A stretch of 64,000 bases of DNA from Rhodopseudomonas pentothenatexigens (GCF_900218015.1 NZ_UFQQ01000011.1:127786-191785); one strand, 5' to 3'. Shown: positions 41,608-51,690, counted from the first letter of the stretch. Notes: generated by a model not told the origin, from the sequence alone. Made by a program: numbers and translations.

Positions 41608-44160
41608 ATGACACCGCAGAACTGGGCGGCCATGATTCAACGCGTCCTTGGCATCATCGCTGGCGTCGATCGCAAGACTCTGCAGAGCTGTCCGGCGTCG
41701 GACAAATTGTGGGCCGCCCATCTCGGCGCTTCGCTCTGCCTGTCGTTCATCGTGGTGCTGGGCGTGTCGTTTCACGCCACCGGCTACATGATCGACAATA
41801 TCTGGACCCGGCTGATGGTGTCCGGCGTGATCGCCCTGACGGTGCTGATGTTCGACCGCGCGCTGTGCCAGTCGGACTGGTTCTATCAGGGCACGCTGTG
41901 GAATACCGCGCCGATCCAGTCGCGCGCCGAAGCCAAGCAGACCGGCTGGCGGTTCGTCCGGGTCGGCGTCCGGCTGGCGCTGTCGTTCGGGCTGGCCTGG
42001 GTGATCGCGATGTTCCTGGAGCTGGCGATCTTCTCCTCGACCATCAACGAGAAGATCGAGGCCGACCGGATCGCCGCCAATCAGCCGATCTACGACAAGA
42101 TCGCCACCTTCGAGGCCGGGCTGAACGCCGAGGCCAAACGCCGGCAGGCCGACATCGAGCAGCTCGAGGCGCTGCACCGCGCCGCCCTCACCGAACAGCC
42201 GAAGCCGGAGCCGACCACCCAGGCGCGCACCGAGGACATCGAGCAGCAGATCAAGTCGGTCACCGACCGCGAAGCCGGCATCCGCGCCGACATTGCCGAG
42301 ATCGACCGGACGATCCAGCGCTATACCGCCGACATGAACGCCGAAGAGTTCGGGTTGAAGGCCGCCCCGAACAATTCCGGCCGCCCGGGCGCAGGCCCCC
42401 GCTACGAATTCGCCAAGAAACAGCGCCAGGCCTTCATCGCCCAGCGCGCCGAGCGCGAGGCCGAGATCGTGCAGCTGCACGCCCGCCGCGACGATCTGCG
42501 CGCGGTGCAGGCCAAGATCACCGCCGACGCGCTCGCCGCGCGCGAGCAGGAGCGCGCCGCGATCAAGGCGCGGGCGGACGCGCTGCAGCACCGGATCGAC
42601 GCCGCGCGGGCCGACCTCAAGCAGTTCGAGGTCGACAAGGTCGCCAGCGTCGCCGAGTTCCGCAAGAAGGTGATGGCGGACTCCTACTTCCAGGAAAAGA
42701 AGGACACATTCGATCCGCTGACGCGTATCGCCGCATATCAGGAACTGAAGAACGATCCGCGCGACGGCGCCACCATGACGCTGTTCTCGTGGATGACCCG
42801 GTTCTTCATCATCTTCCTGGAAATCGTTCCGGTGGTTGCGAAAATCTTCTTCTCGCCGCCCAGCGTCTACGCCGCGAAGATTCAGGCGCAGGTCGAACGC
42901 GCGCGGCAGCGGATCGAGAACAACGAAGATCTCGAGGACGAAGCACCGAAGCCCGCTCCGGCGCCCGCGATGGCCGCCATCACCCTGCCGGCGATGACGG
43001 TCGAGCCGGTGACGATCGCCCAGCCGCAGGCCGCGGCGGCCGAACCGCCGAAGCCGCAAGCCCCCGCAGCGCCGGTCCGGGCGGCGGATCCGCGTCCTGA
43101 GCCGCAGCGGCCGGCCGAACGCTCCCGCGATTTCGACCCCTATGCCCCGGAACCGCGCGAACGCGCTTTCCGTGAAGACTATGCCGAACACGACGAGCTG
43201 CGGCGCCGCGACGATCGGCGCGGCTACGACTGGCGGCGCTATGGCCGCCGCGACGATGACGACCGCGGCTACGACGACCACGATCCACGCGATGTCGATC
43301 GCCGGGAGTTCGCCCGGCGCCACGACTACGATCGCTACGACGAGCGCCCCCGCCGCGCGGCGGCCCGGCGCAGTCCGCCGCAATTCGTCGCCCGCGACTA
43401 CGCGATGCGCGATTACGGCGCCCGCGACTTCGACGAGCCGGAGTTCGAAAGCAGCGAGATCGACGTCCGCAATCTGATCATGCCGCGGCGCCCGCGCCGC
43501 GAGGCGTTCGCGGCCGAGGCCGCGCCGCGGGTCCGGATGCCTCCTGACAGCCCGGTCCAGGAGCGAGCATCGCACCTGGAGCCTGCCGCCGAACGCAGCC
43601 TGCGCTGGCCTGACAGTATTCCGGTCGACGACCTCAACACCCGCGAGTTGGTCCGTCAGGTTCTGGCCGACGCCGGCTCCGCTGCCCGCGCCGAACCGGT
43701 CCGCAGTGAACCGTCACCGGCAGAGACGCCGCGGGTCGAGGCTGCTCGGCCGGTCGAGCCTCCCCATCCCGAACCCGTTCAGAACGAGCCGGCGGCATCC
43801 ACGTCCGAACAGGAGCCGGCCAATACAGTCGCCGAAGCTCCGTCGGTGCCGCCTCGACCGCTGGAGCCGGACGTGCTGCCGAACGTCCTGACCCACGCGC
43901 CACCAGCTCCGGCCGAGCAATCCGCGCCGTTTCCGCAGTCGGCCATGGCCGACGAGGCTGCGGCGAGCAGCACCAGTGCCGAAGCGGCCGGCCCGCTACC
44001 GAAATACAGTGCCGACGTCGAGAAGCTGATGACCGACGCGGTCGAACACTCCCGGCCACGCAAGAAGGCGGCGCAGCCACGGCGAGAACATCGCGCGGAG
44101 GGCGAAGCCGAATTGCCGCTGGACCACACGGCGCGGCCCGAGCTGCCGCCGAAGCCGTAG
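41608..44160 (+). CDS. Large DUF4407 membrane and coiled-coil protein
   Basis: An 850-residue protein of the DUF4407 family. Two helices near residues 38-75 and one near 110-140 precede a long charged coiled coil (about 150-360), and a fourth helix lies at about 390-412 (FFIIFLEIVPVVAKIFF). The C-terminal half is disordered: Ala/Pro-rich, then a strip dense in Asp, Arg and Tyr (about 515-600, RRDDRRGYDWRRYGRRDDDD), then Pro/Glu-rich. The N-terminal DUF4407 part is conserved, while the tail is the more unusual extension. Function unknown. It is followed by a strong terminator and is a single gene. Confidence 0.85.
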   Translation: MTPQNWAAMIQRVLGIIAGVDRKTLQSCPASDKLWAAHLGASLCLSFIVVLGVSFHATGYMIDNIWTRLMVSGVIALTVLMFDRALCQSDWFYQGTLWNTAPIQSRAEAKQTGWRFVRVGVRLALSFGLAWVIAMFLELAIFSSTINEKIEADRIAANQPIYDKIATFEAGLNAEAKRRQADIEQLEALHRAALTEQPKPEPTTQARTEDIEQQIKSVTDREAGIRADIAEIDRTIQRYTADMNAEEFGLKAAPNNSGRPGAGPRYEFAKKQRQAFIAQRAEREAEIVQLHARRDDLRAVQAKITADALAAREQERAAIKARADALQHRIDAARADLKQFEVDKVASVAEFRKKVMADSYFQEKKDTFDPLTRIAAYQELKNDPRDGATMTLFSWMTRFFIIFLEIVPVVAKIFFSPPSVYAAKIQAQVERARQRIENNEDLEDEAPKPAPAPAMAAITLPAMTVEPVTIAQPQAAAAEPPKPQAPAAPVRAADPRPEPQRPAERSRDFDPYAPEPRERAFREDYAEHDELRRRDDRRGYDWRRYGRRDDDDRGYDDHDPRDVDRREFARRHDYDRYDERPRRAAARRSPPQFVARDYAMRDYGARDFDEPEFESSEIDVRNLIMPRRPRREAFAAEAAPRVRMPPDSPVQERASHLEPAAERSLRWPDSIPVDDLNTRELVRQVLADAGSAARAEPVRSEPSPAETPRVEAARPVEPPHPEPVQNEPAASTSEQEPANTVAEAPSVPPRPLEPDVLPNVLTHAPPAPAEQSAPFPQSAMADEAAASSTSAEAAGPLPKYSADVEKLMTDAVEHSRPRKKAAQPRREHRAEGEAELPLDHTARPELPPKP

Positions 44161-44185
44161 CGCCGGCGGGATCTGCCGCGAAAGC

Positions 44186-44220
44186 AAACCGCCGCGCGGC
44201 TCAGCCACGCGGCGGTTTTT
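44186..44220 (+). terminator. Rho-independent terminator after DUF4407 gene
   Basis: AAACCGCCGCG and CGCGGCGGTTT pair in an 11-bp stem with an 11-nt loop and a TTTTT run at the end. This is the best intrinsic terminator in the window. Confidence 0.9.
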
Positions 44221-44302
44221 CATTTGGACAGGTTGCCGTTCAGGAAAACGAAGTGCCGCTCGCCGCTGCTCACGCCTCTGGAGCCGCGGCCCTCCTTGGT
44301 CG

Positions 44303-45274
44303 CTACAGCGACCGTTTGAACAGGTGCCCGATCTCCCCGACGATGCCGCGGCGGAAGGTCAGCACGCAGGCGACGAAGATCACGCCCTGGATCACCGTGA
44401 CCCATTGGCCGAAGCCGGCGAGATATTGCTGCATGGCGATGATCACGAAAGCGCCGACCACCGGGCCGAAGATCGTGCCGAGCCCGCCGACCAGAGTCAT
44501 CAACACGATTTCGCCGGACATCGACCAGTGCACGTCGGTCAGCGACGCGTTCTGCGCCACGAACACTTTCAGCGAGCCGGCGAAGCCCGCCAGCGTGCCC
44601 GACAGGATGAACGCCAGCAGCTTGTACTGATCGGTCTTGTAGCCGAGCGACACCGCGCGCGGCTCGTTCTCACGGATCGCCTTCAGCACCTCGCCGAACG
44701 GCGAATTGATCGCGCGGTAGATGATCAGGAAGCCGATCAGGAACCCGGCCAGAACCACGAAGTACAGCGTGTCGGTGTTGGACAGGTCGATGAAGCCGAA
44801 CAGCTTGCCCTGCGGAATGCCCTGAATGCCGTCCTCGCCGTGGGTGAACGGCGCCTGCAGATAGATGAAATACAGCAGTTGCGACAGCGCCAGCGTGATC
44901 ATCGCGAAATAGATGCCCTGGCGGCGGATCGCAATCAGCCCGGTTACCACCGCCAGCGCGAACGACGCCCCGGTGCCGACCACGATCGCCAGTTCCGGCG
45001 GCAGTCCCCAGACCTTCAGCGCGTGGCCGCTGACATAGCCGGCGGTGCCGAGAAACATCGCGTGGCCGAACGACAGCAGTCCGCCATAGCCGATCAGCAG
45101 GTTGAAGGCGCAGGCCAGCAGCGCGAAGCACAGCCCCTGCATCACGAAGAACGGATACACCCCGGTGAAAGGCACCACAGCGAGCAGCACGGTCATGATC
45201 GCGAACGCGATCATCTCGTCACGCACTGGGCGGCGAGTCGTGGTCGGGACGGAATTGTGCGCAATCGAGGTCAT
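44303..45274 (-). CDS. livM: Branched-chain amino acid ABC transporter permease LivM
   Basis: A 323-residue inner-membrane permease with about nine helices and the family patterns GYGGLLSFGHAMFLGTAGYV and IRENEPRAVSLGYKT. It forms the channel with LivH. It starts 1 bp after livH ends, in the order livG-livF-livH-livM. No periplasmic binding-protein gene follows within the window, so the substrate (leucine-type amino acids, amides or aromatic acids) is uncertain. Confidence 0.93.
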   Translation of the reverse strand: MTSIAHNSVPTTTRRPVRDEMIAFAIMTVLLAVVPFTGVYPFFVMQGLCFALLACAFNLLIGYGGLLSFGHAMFLGTAGYVSGHALKVWGLPPELAIVVGTGASFALAVVTGLIAIRRQGIYFAMITLALSQLLYFIYLQAPFTHGEDGIQGIPQGKLFGFIDLSNTDTLYFVVLAGFLIGFLIIYRAINSPFGEVLKAIRENEPRAVSLGYKTDQYKLLAFILSGTLAGFAGSLKVFVAQNASLTDVHWSMSGEIVLMTLVGGLGTIFGPVVGAFVIIAMQQYLAGFGQWVTVIQGVIFVACVLTFRRGIVGEIGHLFKRSL

Positions 45275-45275
45275 G

Positions 45276-46151
45276 TCAGGTTGTCCGTCCGGTCAGGCCC
45301 GAGGGTTTCACCAGCAGCACCAGCACCATCAGCACGAACACCACGGTGTTGGAGGCCTCGGGGTAGAAATATTTGGTCAGTCCCTCGACGACGCCGAGAG
45401 CGAAGCCGGTGATGATCGAGCCCATGATCGAACCCATGCCGCCGATCACCACCACCGCGAACACCACGATGATCAGGTCGGCGCCCATCAGGGGCCGGAC
45501 CTGATTGATCGGCGCCGACAGCACGCCGGCGAGCGCCGCGAGCCCGACGCCGAGGCCGTAGGTCAGCGTGATCATCCGCGGCACGTTGATGCCGAACGCG
45601 CGCACCAGCGTCGGGTTCTCGGTGGCGGCGCGCAGATAAGCGCCGAGCCGGGTCCGCTCGATCAGGAACCAGGTCAGCAGGCACACCACCAGCGAGAACA
45701 CCACCACCCAGCCGCGATACACCGGCAAGTACATGAAGCCGAGATTGATCGCGCCGCGGAGCTGCTCGGGGATCGCATAAGGCAGGCCGGACGAGCCGAA
45801 ATAGTTCTGGAATACACCCTGGATGATCAGCGCGACGCCGAAGGTGAGCAGCAGGCCGTAGAGATGATCGAGCCCCGACAGCCATTGCAGCAGCGTGCGC
45901 TCCATCACCATGCCGAACAGGCCGACGATGATCGGCGACAGAATCAGCGCCCACCAATAGTTCAGGCCGAGCAGATTGAGCAGGAAATAGGCGCAGAACG
46001 CGCCCATCATGTACAGCGCGCCGTGCGCAAAGTTGATGATGTTGAGCATGCCGAAGATCACGGCGAGGCCGAGGCTGAGCAGCGCGTAGAACGAGCCGTT
46101 GATCAGGCCGACCAGAAGCTGCGCCAGTAGAGCGGGGACGTTGATATCCAT
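45276..46151 (-). CDS. livH: Branched-chain amino acid ABC transporter permease LivH
   Basis: A 291-residue permease with the LivH pattern LLVGLINGSFYALLSLGLAV and NIINFAHGALYMMGA near the N-terminus, and the cytoplasmic ABC-interaction loop RAFGINVPRMITLTYGLG. It pairs with LivM. It lies 39 bp behind livF in the same operon. Confidence 0.94.
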   Translation of the reverse strand: MDINVPALLAQLLVGLINGSFYALLSLGLAVIFGMLNIINFAHGALYMMGAFCAYFLLNLLGLNYWWALILSPIIVGLFGMVMERTLLQWLSGLDHLYGLLLTFGVALIIQGVFQNYFGSSGLPYAIPEQLRGAINLGFMYLPVYRGWVVVFSLVVCLLTWFLIERTRLGAYLRAATENPTLVRAFGINVPRMITLTYGLGVGLAALAGVLSAPINQVRPLMGADLIIVVFAVVVIGGMGSIMGSIITGFALGVVEGLTKYFYPEASNTVVFVLMVLVLLVKPSGLTGRTT

Positions 46152-46190
46152 CTTGCTCTCAGTCTTTCGTGGAGTTCACCGGTCCCGCCG

Positions 46191-46929
<739 letters not shown>

Positions 46930-46937
<8 letters not shown>

Positions 46938-47685
46938 GACCCGCTCCGAGATAGGCTTCCTTGACGCGCTGGTCCTGGGTGAGCTCGTTGTAGTGCCCCT
47001 CGGCCAGCACCTGACCGCGGGTCAGGACGGTGATGACGTCGGACAGGTTGGCGACCACGCTCAAATTGTGCTCGACCATCAGGATCGTGTACTTGGCCGA
47101 GATCCGCTTGATCAGCGCCGCGATCTTGTCGATGTCCTCGTGCCCCATGCCGGCCATCGGCTCGTCGAGCAGCATCATTTCCGGATCGAGCGCCAGCGTG
47201 GTGGCGATCTCCAGCGCGCGCTTGCGGCCATAGGGCATCTCGACCGCGGGGGTTTCGGCGAACTCGGAAAGGCCGACATCGTCGAGCAGCTCGCGAGCGC
47301 GCTGATTGTACTTGTCGAGCACGCTCTTGGAGCGCCAGAAGTCGAACGACGAACCGTGCTGTCGCTGCAGCGCGACGCGGACGTTCTCCAGCGCTGTCAG
47401 ATGCGGGAACACCGCCGAGATCTGAAACGATCGCACCAGCCCGAGCCGCGCGACGTCGGCGGGCGCCATCGCGGTGATGTCCTGGCCGTTGTACAGGATC
47501 TGTCCCGCGGACGGCCGCAGGAACTTGGTGAGCAGGTTGAAACACGTGGTCTTGCCGGCCCCGTTGGGGCCGATCAGCGCGTGAATGTGACCACGGCGGA
47601 CCCGCAGATTGACGTCCCGCACGGCGAAGAAGCCGGCGAATTCCTTGGTCAATCCGTTGGTTTCGAGGATGATGTCATCGGCCAA
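46930..47685 (-). CDS. livG: Branched-chain amino acid ABC transporter ATPase LivG
   Basis: A 251-residue ATPase and first gene of the operon. Walker A is GPNGAGKTTCFNLL, Walker B MMLLDEPMAGMG, and the LivG-type PFPHLTALENVRVALQ region is present as AVFPHLTALENVRVAL. The TTG at 47685 was chosen because GGGGGAAG lies 6 nt before it and the product then starts MADDIILETNG; the ATG at 47700 overlaps this Shine-Dalgarno. The cluster has no substrate-binding protein gene nearby. Confidence 0.93.
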
Positions 47686-47907
47686 GCAGCTTCCCCCCAT
47701 CGAACGCGCGCGGTGCCGACGCGCACAGCCGATGTCTTCTTGTGAGCCGGTGCTCGGAGCGCCTCGATCGGCGCCCCGGCCCGGTCTTTCTGTCCGGACT
47801 ATGCCGCTATTCGCGAGCCTTGTGCAAGATGCAAAGCTGGGCAGCGTTTACGGGCGGTCGGGCCTGGGGGAAACTCCGGCCGGCGCTCGGCCGACCGGTG
47901 ATCAGCA

Positions 47908-48255
47908 TCAATCGAACACCTCCGCGTAAGCCTCCGGGCGGAAGCCGACCAGCAGCTTGCGGCCGTGCTCCAGAACCGGGCGCTTGATCATCGACGGCTG
48001 CGTCAGCATCAGCGCGATCGCCTTGGCTTCGGTCAGCCCCTCTTTGTCCGCCTCGGGCAGCTTGCGGAAGGTGGTGCCGGCGCGGTTGAGCAGCGTCTCC
48101 CAGCCGGCCTGCTTTGCCCAGCGCTCGAGATGCTCTTGATCGATGCCCGCGGTCTTGTAGTCGTGGAACGCGTAGCTGACGCCATGGCCATCCAGCCAAG
48201 CCCGCGCCTTCTTCATGGTGTCGCAATTCTTGATGCCATAGAGGATGGTGGGCAC
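47908..48255 (-). CDS. ArsC/Spx-family thioredoxin-fold protein, YffB-like
   Basis: A 115-residue protein of the arsenate-reductase-like family. It begins ILYGIKNCDTMKKARAWL, with the single family cysteine C11, and has RPVLEHGRKLLVGF near the end. The YffB subgroup shares this opening and is not shown to reduce arsenate; glutathione-linked reduction of an unknown target is the usual guess. It is a single gene, 39 bp from the vapC pseudogene. Confidence 0.88.
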   Translation of the reverse strand: MPTILYGIKNCDTMKKARAWLDGHGVSYAFHDYKTAGIDQEHLERWAKQAGWETLLNRAGTTFRKLPEADKEGLTEAKAIALMLTQPSMIKRPVLEHGRKLLVGFRPEAYAEVFD

Positions 48256-48294
48256 GAGAGACCTTTCGCTGCTGACGTCGTCATCTGGATCACG

Positions 48295-48686
48295 TTAGCG
48301 GCCTGGCAGCACGCCTTCGACATCCGTCCGGGCAAAATCCTCACCGACATATAGCAGCCGGCATCCGTATGCGCGCGCCACCTGATAGGCGAAACAGTCA
48401 CCGAAGTTCAATCCGGCGGTAGAGGCGCATCTGCCCCATCTCTCATAGGCATCCGCGATTTCGTGCGCAGATAGGGACGTGACGGGGACCACCTCGAAAC
48501 CGAGCCCCTCGATCAGACCGGCGACCTCATCGCGAACATTTCGGCGGGCCGCCACGATCAGGCTCTCGACCATCGTCCCAGCGAGATCAAAATCCGCTCT
48601 TCTGCAGCAATTGCATCGATACAGGCAGCCGCCTGCGGCTCGTCCAGCACGATCGCCATCAAGGCCGAGGTGTCCACCGCAATCAC
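48295..48686 (-). pseudogene. vapC: VapC-type PIN-domain toxin, broken by a 1-nt deletion
   Basis: From the GTG at 48686, which overlaps the vapB stop, the frame reads IAVDTSALMAIVLDEPQAA (first PIN aspartate in VDTSA) up to EERILIS, then shifts. The remainder continues in another frame as GTMVESLIVAARRN and LNFGDCFAYQVARAYGC, with the second acidic site FGDCFAY. Adding one base near 48581 gives a normal 130-residue PIN nuclease. This is a single-base deletion or a sequence error. The vapB gene is whole. Confidence 0.85.
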
Positions 48687-48940
48687 TGCGGCAGACCATC
48701 CTCACGATACAGGAAATCCTGGCTGCGGGCTGCCGATACCCCGTCGGCGGCCTTCGCGGCACCGGCCGCCCGTGCGGCTTCGAGCAGCTCGCGTCGGGAG
48801 CGGGACTCACCCTCGTGGCCGATCGGAACGAGGCGCACGGCCGCATGTCCCGGCAACGTGAGAACGACGTCGTCCCCAGCCTCGGCGCGCTGAACCAGAT
48901 CGGCAAGCTGATCCTTTGCCTCGGTGACAGTGACCCGCAT
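48683..48940 (-). CDS. vapB: VapB-type (Phd/YefM-like) antitoxin
   Basis: An 85-residue antitoxin that starts MRVTVTEAKDQLADLVQRAEAGDDVVLTLPG, the classic Phd/YefM-fold N-terminus for DNA binding, followed by a charged C-terminal tail that wraps the toxin. Its stop overlaps the vapC start (GTGA). ATG 48940 was chosen by match to that start; the frame extends 9 residues further upstream. Confidence 0.9.
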   Translation of the reverse strand: MRVTVTEAKDQLADLVQRAEAGDDVVLTLPGHAAVRLVPIGHEGESRSRRELLEAARAAGAAKAADGVSAARSQDFLYREDGLPQ

Positions 48941-49129
48941 CGGTCCGCCTCGTCGTCGATCGACCATCCGAAGATGCTAGTTCATGTCGAAAAACCCATC
49001 AACCTGCCTTCGCGCCGGCCGAACAGCTACGACTTTCCGCCACCGGCCCTGTCACATCGGTTTCATCCAGCGCTCCTAGAGCGGGTAGGATGCGGCCTTG
49101 CGCGCCGCCTGAACCGTGAGCCGCCAGCG

Positions 49130-50608
49130 ATGCCGACCGAGATCCTCCGCCTCAAGCACAAGCTCGACACCTTGATCGCGGAGGTCGAAGACGTCAGCCG
49201 CGACCGGATCGCCGGCTGGGCAGATCAGATCCACCGCCCCGGCTTCGCCGCCAGCGCCGCCAATCTCGCCCATTATCTGGCGCTGCGTCATCACGATTTG
49301 CGTCCGCTGCAGCACGCCTTGATGGCGCTCGGGCTGTCGTCGCTCGGCCGGCTGGAAAGCCGGGTGATGCCGACGCTGCTCGCCGTCCGCGCCACCCTCG
49401 CGGCGCTGGCGCGCGAGCCGGACACGCTGCGGCCGTCGACCAAGCAGTTTTTCGCCGGCGAACACGAATTGGCCAGCCGCAGCACCGAGCTGTTCGGTCC
49501 GCGGTCGGGCGCCCGCCGCTCCGCGCTGCTGGTGACCTGCCCGAGCGAAGCCGCCGACGATGCCACCTTCATGCTGCGGCTCGCCGAGCGCGGCGTCGAG
49601 GCGGTGCGGATCAACTGCGCCCACGACGATGCCGCCGCCTGGCAGCGGATGATCAATCACCTGCACGTCGCCGAAGAAGCCACCGGCCGCCGGATGAAGG
49701 TGCTGATGGACATTGCCGGCCCGAAGATCCGCACCGGCGCCGCGCGCACGCCCGACGGCCGCGACCGCATCGTCACCGGCGACCTGGTGGCGATCGTGGC
49801 GCAAGGCGAATTCGGCCGGATCGATCTGGAGGAAGAGCATTTCGCGGTGGAATGCACGCTGCCCGATCCGTTGACCCGCACCCAGGTGGGCGCGCGGGTG
49901 TTCGTCGACGACGGCAAGCTGTGTGTCCGGATCGAGCGCAAGACGCCCTGGGGTTTGGTCGGCCGCGTCACCGCGACGGCCGACAACGGCCTGCGGCTGA
50001 AGCCGGAGAAAGGCCTCAACTTCCCAGATACGCCGCTCGACATCCCGGCGCTGACCGCCAAGGACCGCGCCGACCTCGATTTCGTCGCCGCCCATGCCGA
50101 CGGCATCGAGTTCTCGTTCGTGCAGTCGGTCGGCGACGTCAAGATGCTGCAGGCGGCGCTCTCCGAACGCCGGCCCGACGACTGGCACAAGCTGTCGCTG
50201 GTGCTGAAGATCGAGACGCCGGACGCGGTCGCGCACCTGCCGGACATTCTGGTGCAGGCCGCCGGCCGGCAGCCGACCGCTGTGATGATCGCGCGCGGCG
50301 ATCTGGCGGTGGAGATCGGCTTCGCCCGGCTGGCAGAGATGCAGGAGGAGATCCTTTGGATCGGCGAAGCCGCCCACGTCCCGGTGATATGGGCCACCCA
50401 GGTGCTCGAACATCTGGTGAAGAAGGGCACGCCGTCGCGCGGCGAGATGACCGACGCCGCGATGGCGGCACGTGCCGAATGCGTGATGCTGAACAAGGGC
50501 CCCTATCTGTTCAAGGCGATCACCGAGCTCGACACCCTGCTCGGCCGGATGGCCGATCACCAGCACAAGAAGACGCCGCAGCTCCGCCGGCTGCGGAGCT
50601 GGGGCTGA
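49130..50608 (+). CDS. Pyruvate-kinase-like protein with N-terminal extension
   Basis: A 492-residue protein with the pyruvate kinase core in the second part: LMDIAGPKIRTG, VFVDDGKL, the segment DLDFVAAHADGIEFSFVQS, the catalytic LVLKIETPDAV with the Lys/Glu pair, MIARGDLAVEIG with metal-binding residues, and the late ATQVLEHLVKKGTPSRGEMTDAA. The first 125 residues are helical and not part of the usual enzyme, and the N-terminal substrate motif reads VRINCAHDD instead of RMNFSHG. The C-terminal allosteric domain is lacking. It is probably a divergent, non-canonical pyruvate kinase; phosphotransfer activity on pyruvate is likely but not assured. Confidence 0.82.
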   Translation: MPTEILRLKHKLDTLIAEVEDVSRDRIAGWADQIHRPGFAASAANLAHYLALRHHDLRPLQHALMALGLSSLGRLESRVMPTLLAVRATLAALAREPDTLRPSTKQFFAGEHELASRSTELFGPRSGARRSALLVTCPSEAADDATFMLRLAERGVEAVRINCAHDDAAAWQRMINHLHVAEEATGRRMKVLMDIAGPKIRTGAARTPDGRDRIVTGDLVAIVAQGEFGRIDLEEEHFAVECTLPDPLTRTQVGARVFVDDGKLCVRIERKTPWGLVGRVTATADNGLRLKPEKGLNFPDTPLDIPALTAKDRADLDFVAAHADGIEFSFVQSVGDVKMLQAALSERRPDDWHKLSLVLKIETPDAVAHLPDILVQAAGRQPTAVMIARGDLAVEIGFARLAEMQEEILWIGEAAHVPVIWATQVLEHLVKKGTPSRGEMTDAAMAARAECVMLNKGPYLFKAITELDTLLGRMADHQHKKTPQLRRLRSWG

Positions 50609-50626
50609 GCGTACTCAATTTTGGTA

Positions 50627-50641
50627 TCAACCTAAGGTTGA
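50627..50641. promoter_or_regulatory. 15-bp palindrome TCAACCT-A-AGGTTGA
   Basis: Perfect 7-bp arms around one base in the 110-bp gap upstream of the two-repeat protein. It overlaps a TTGACT that could be a -35 element. No regulator is identified. Confidence 0.4.
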
Positions 50642-50718
50642 CTCCATAACATCTTCGTTCACTCTATGTTCCATGTGGAGCAGGGCCGCGGTGCCGGCCG
50701 GAGTGAGCGGAGGAAATC

Positions 50719-51690
50719 ATGAGGCAGCAGCGGGCTCGATTTGCCGCCGCGATCACCCTGCTGATGACCTTGGGTGCGACAGCCGCGCCCGGGCATGCCG
50801 AAGAGGCAGCGGTCGACCGGGTCGACGCCGCGCTGCAGAACATCACCAGCATCGTCCGCGCCAAGAAGGTCGGCTACGCGACAATCTGGGACGGCAACAA
50901 ATACGTCCAGTGCCACCGACTGCCGAGCCGCGAGATGCGCTGCGAAGCCGCCGGACCGACGCTGCAACCGTCGTTGAAACGCGTCCTGACGATCGAACGG
51001 CAAAACCGGCTCGCGGCGCTCGGCTGGACCGTAGATCCGGCTTTCGGCAACTACGCGAAAGTATTTCCGGCCGACGCACCGACCGGCCAGATCTCTGCAG
51101 ACATCCTACGCACGCTGACTGAGGCCTACGACATCAACCTTCAAGACCTCGAACTGAAAACCGACTGGGTGGTCGACATCCCCTGCCCTCCGCGGAACGG
51201 GCCGTCCCAGAATCTCGCCGGCATGGTCAGCGGCGCACCGTCAATGCTCTCGACCGCGCTGCTCACGTGCTCTTACGCGGCGAAGCCACAGCCGCAGACC
51301 GCCGAAACTGCGGAAGCCCTGATCAAGCTGTACGGTCCGTCGGTCACAGCAGAGATTCAGCGACTGCGGGTGAACGCGGCCCATCGGGTCTATGCGGTGT
51401 TCGACAGCGGCATCGGCTACATCCAGTGCATGCCGGAGACGCCGCCGGTGGCGTTGTATTGCGAAGCCCAATCGGCGGAAAGCTGGGCGGCGCTGAGCGC
51501 CGTCCTGAAGCCGGATCGCGTCGCGCGTCTGACGGCGGCCGGCTACAAGGAGCCGGGCCGCGCACCGAACTACAGCAAGAGCTATCCGCTGACGCTGACG
51601 GACGCCGCGATCGCCGCCGAGATCCTCACATTGCTGCACGACCTTTACGACTACACCGGCGCAACCAAGCTCGACGTCAAGACCGACTAG
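50719..51690 (+). CDS. Exported protein with two tandem copies of an unknown domain
   Basis: A 323-residue protein with a signal peptide (about 1-28). The mature part has two related blocks. The first (about 35-150) contains YATIWDGNKYVQCHRLPSRE and ends LELKTDW. The second (about 210-323) contains VYAVFDSGIGYIQCMPETPP and ends KLDVKTD. Each has a Q-C-x pair followed by a further Cys about 11 residues on, then a WAALSAVLKPDRVARLTAAGY-like helix in the second. The fold recalls small chaperone-like (YbjN or TY-Chap) domains, but only loosely. No partner genes nearby. Function unknown. Confidence 0.8.
   Translation: MRQQRARFAAAITLLMTLGATAAPGHAEEAAVDRVDAALQNITSIVRAKKVGYATIWDGNKYVQCHRLPSREMRCEAAGPTLQPSLKRVLTIERQNRLAALGWTVDPAFGNYAKVFPADAPTGQISADILRTLTEAYDINLQDLELKTDWVVDIPCPPRNGPSQNLAGMVSGAPSMLSTALLTCSYAAKPQPQTAETAEALIKLYGPSVTAEIQRLRVNAAHRVYAVFDSGIGYIQCMPETPPVALYCEAQSAESWAALSAVLKPDRVARLTAAGYKEPGRAPNYSKSYPLTLTDAAIAAEILTLLHDLYDYTGATKLDVKTD

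Noticed and set aside
48479-49129. Upstream extension of the pyruvate-kinase-like frame
   Set aside because: The frame is open for about 650 bp before ATG 49130, but this part runs antisense to vapB and vapC and has no similarity to the enzyme.
50627-50643. MerR-type promoter at the TCAACCT-A-AGGTTGA palindrome
   Set aside because: In MerR promoters the operator lies between -35 and -10 at 19-20 bp spacing. Here the palindrome overlaps the possible -35, and the spacing to TATGTT is 21 bp.
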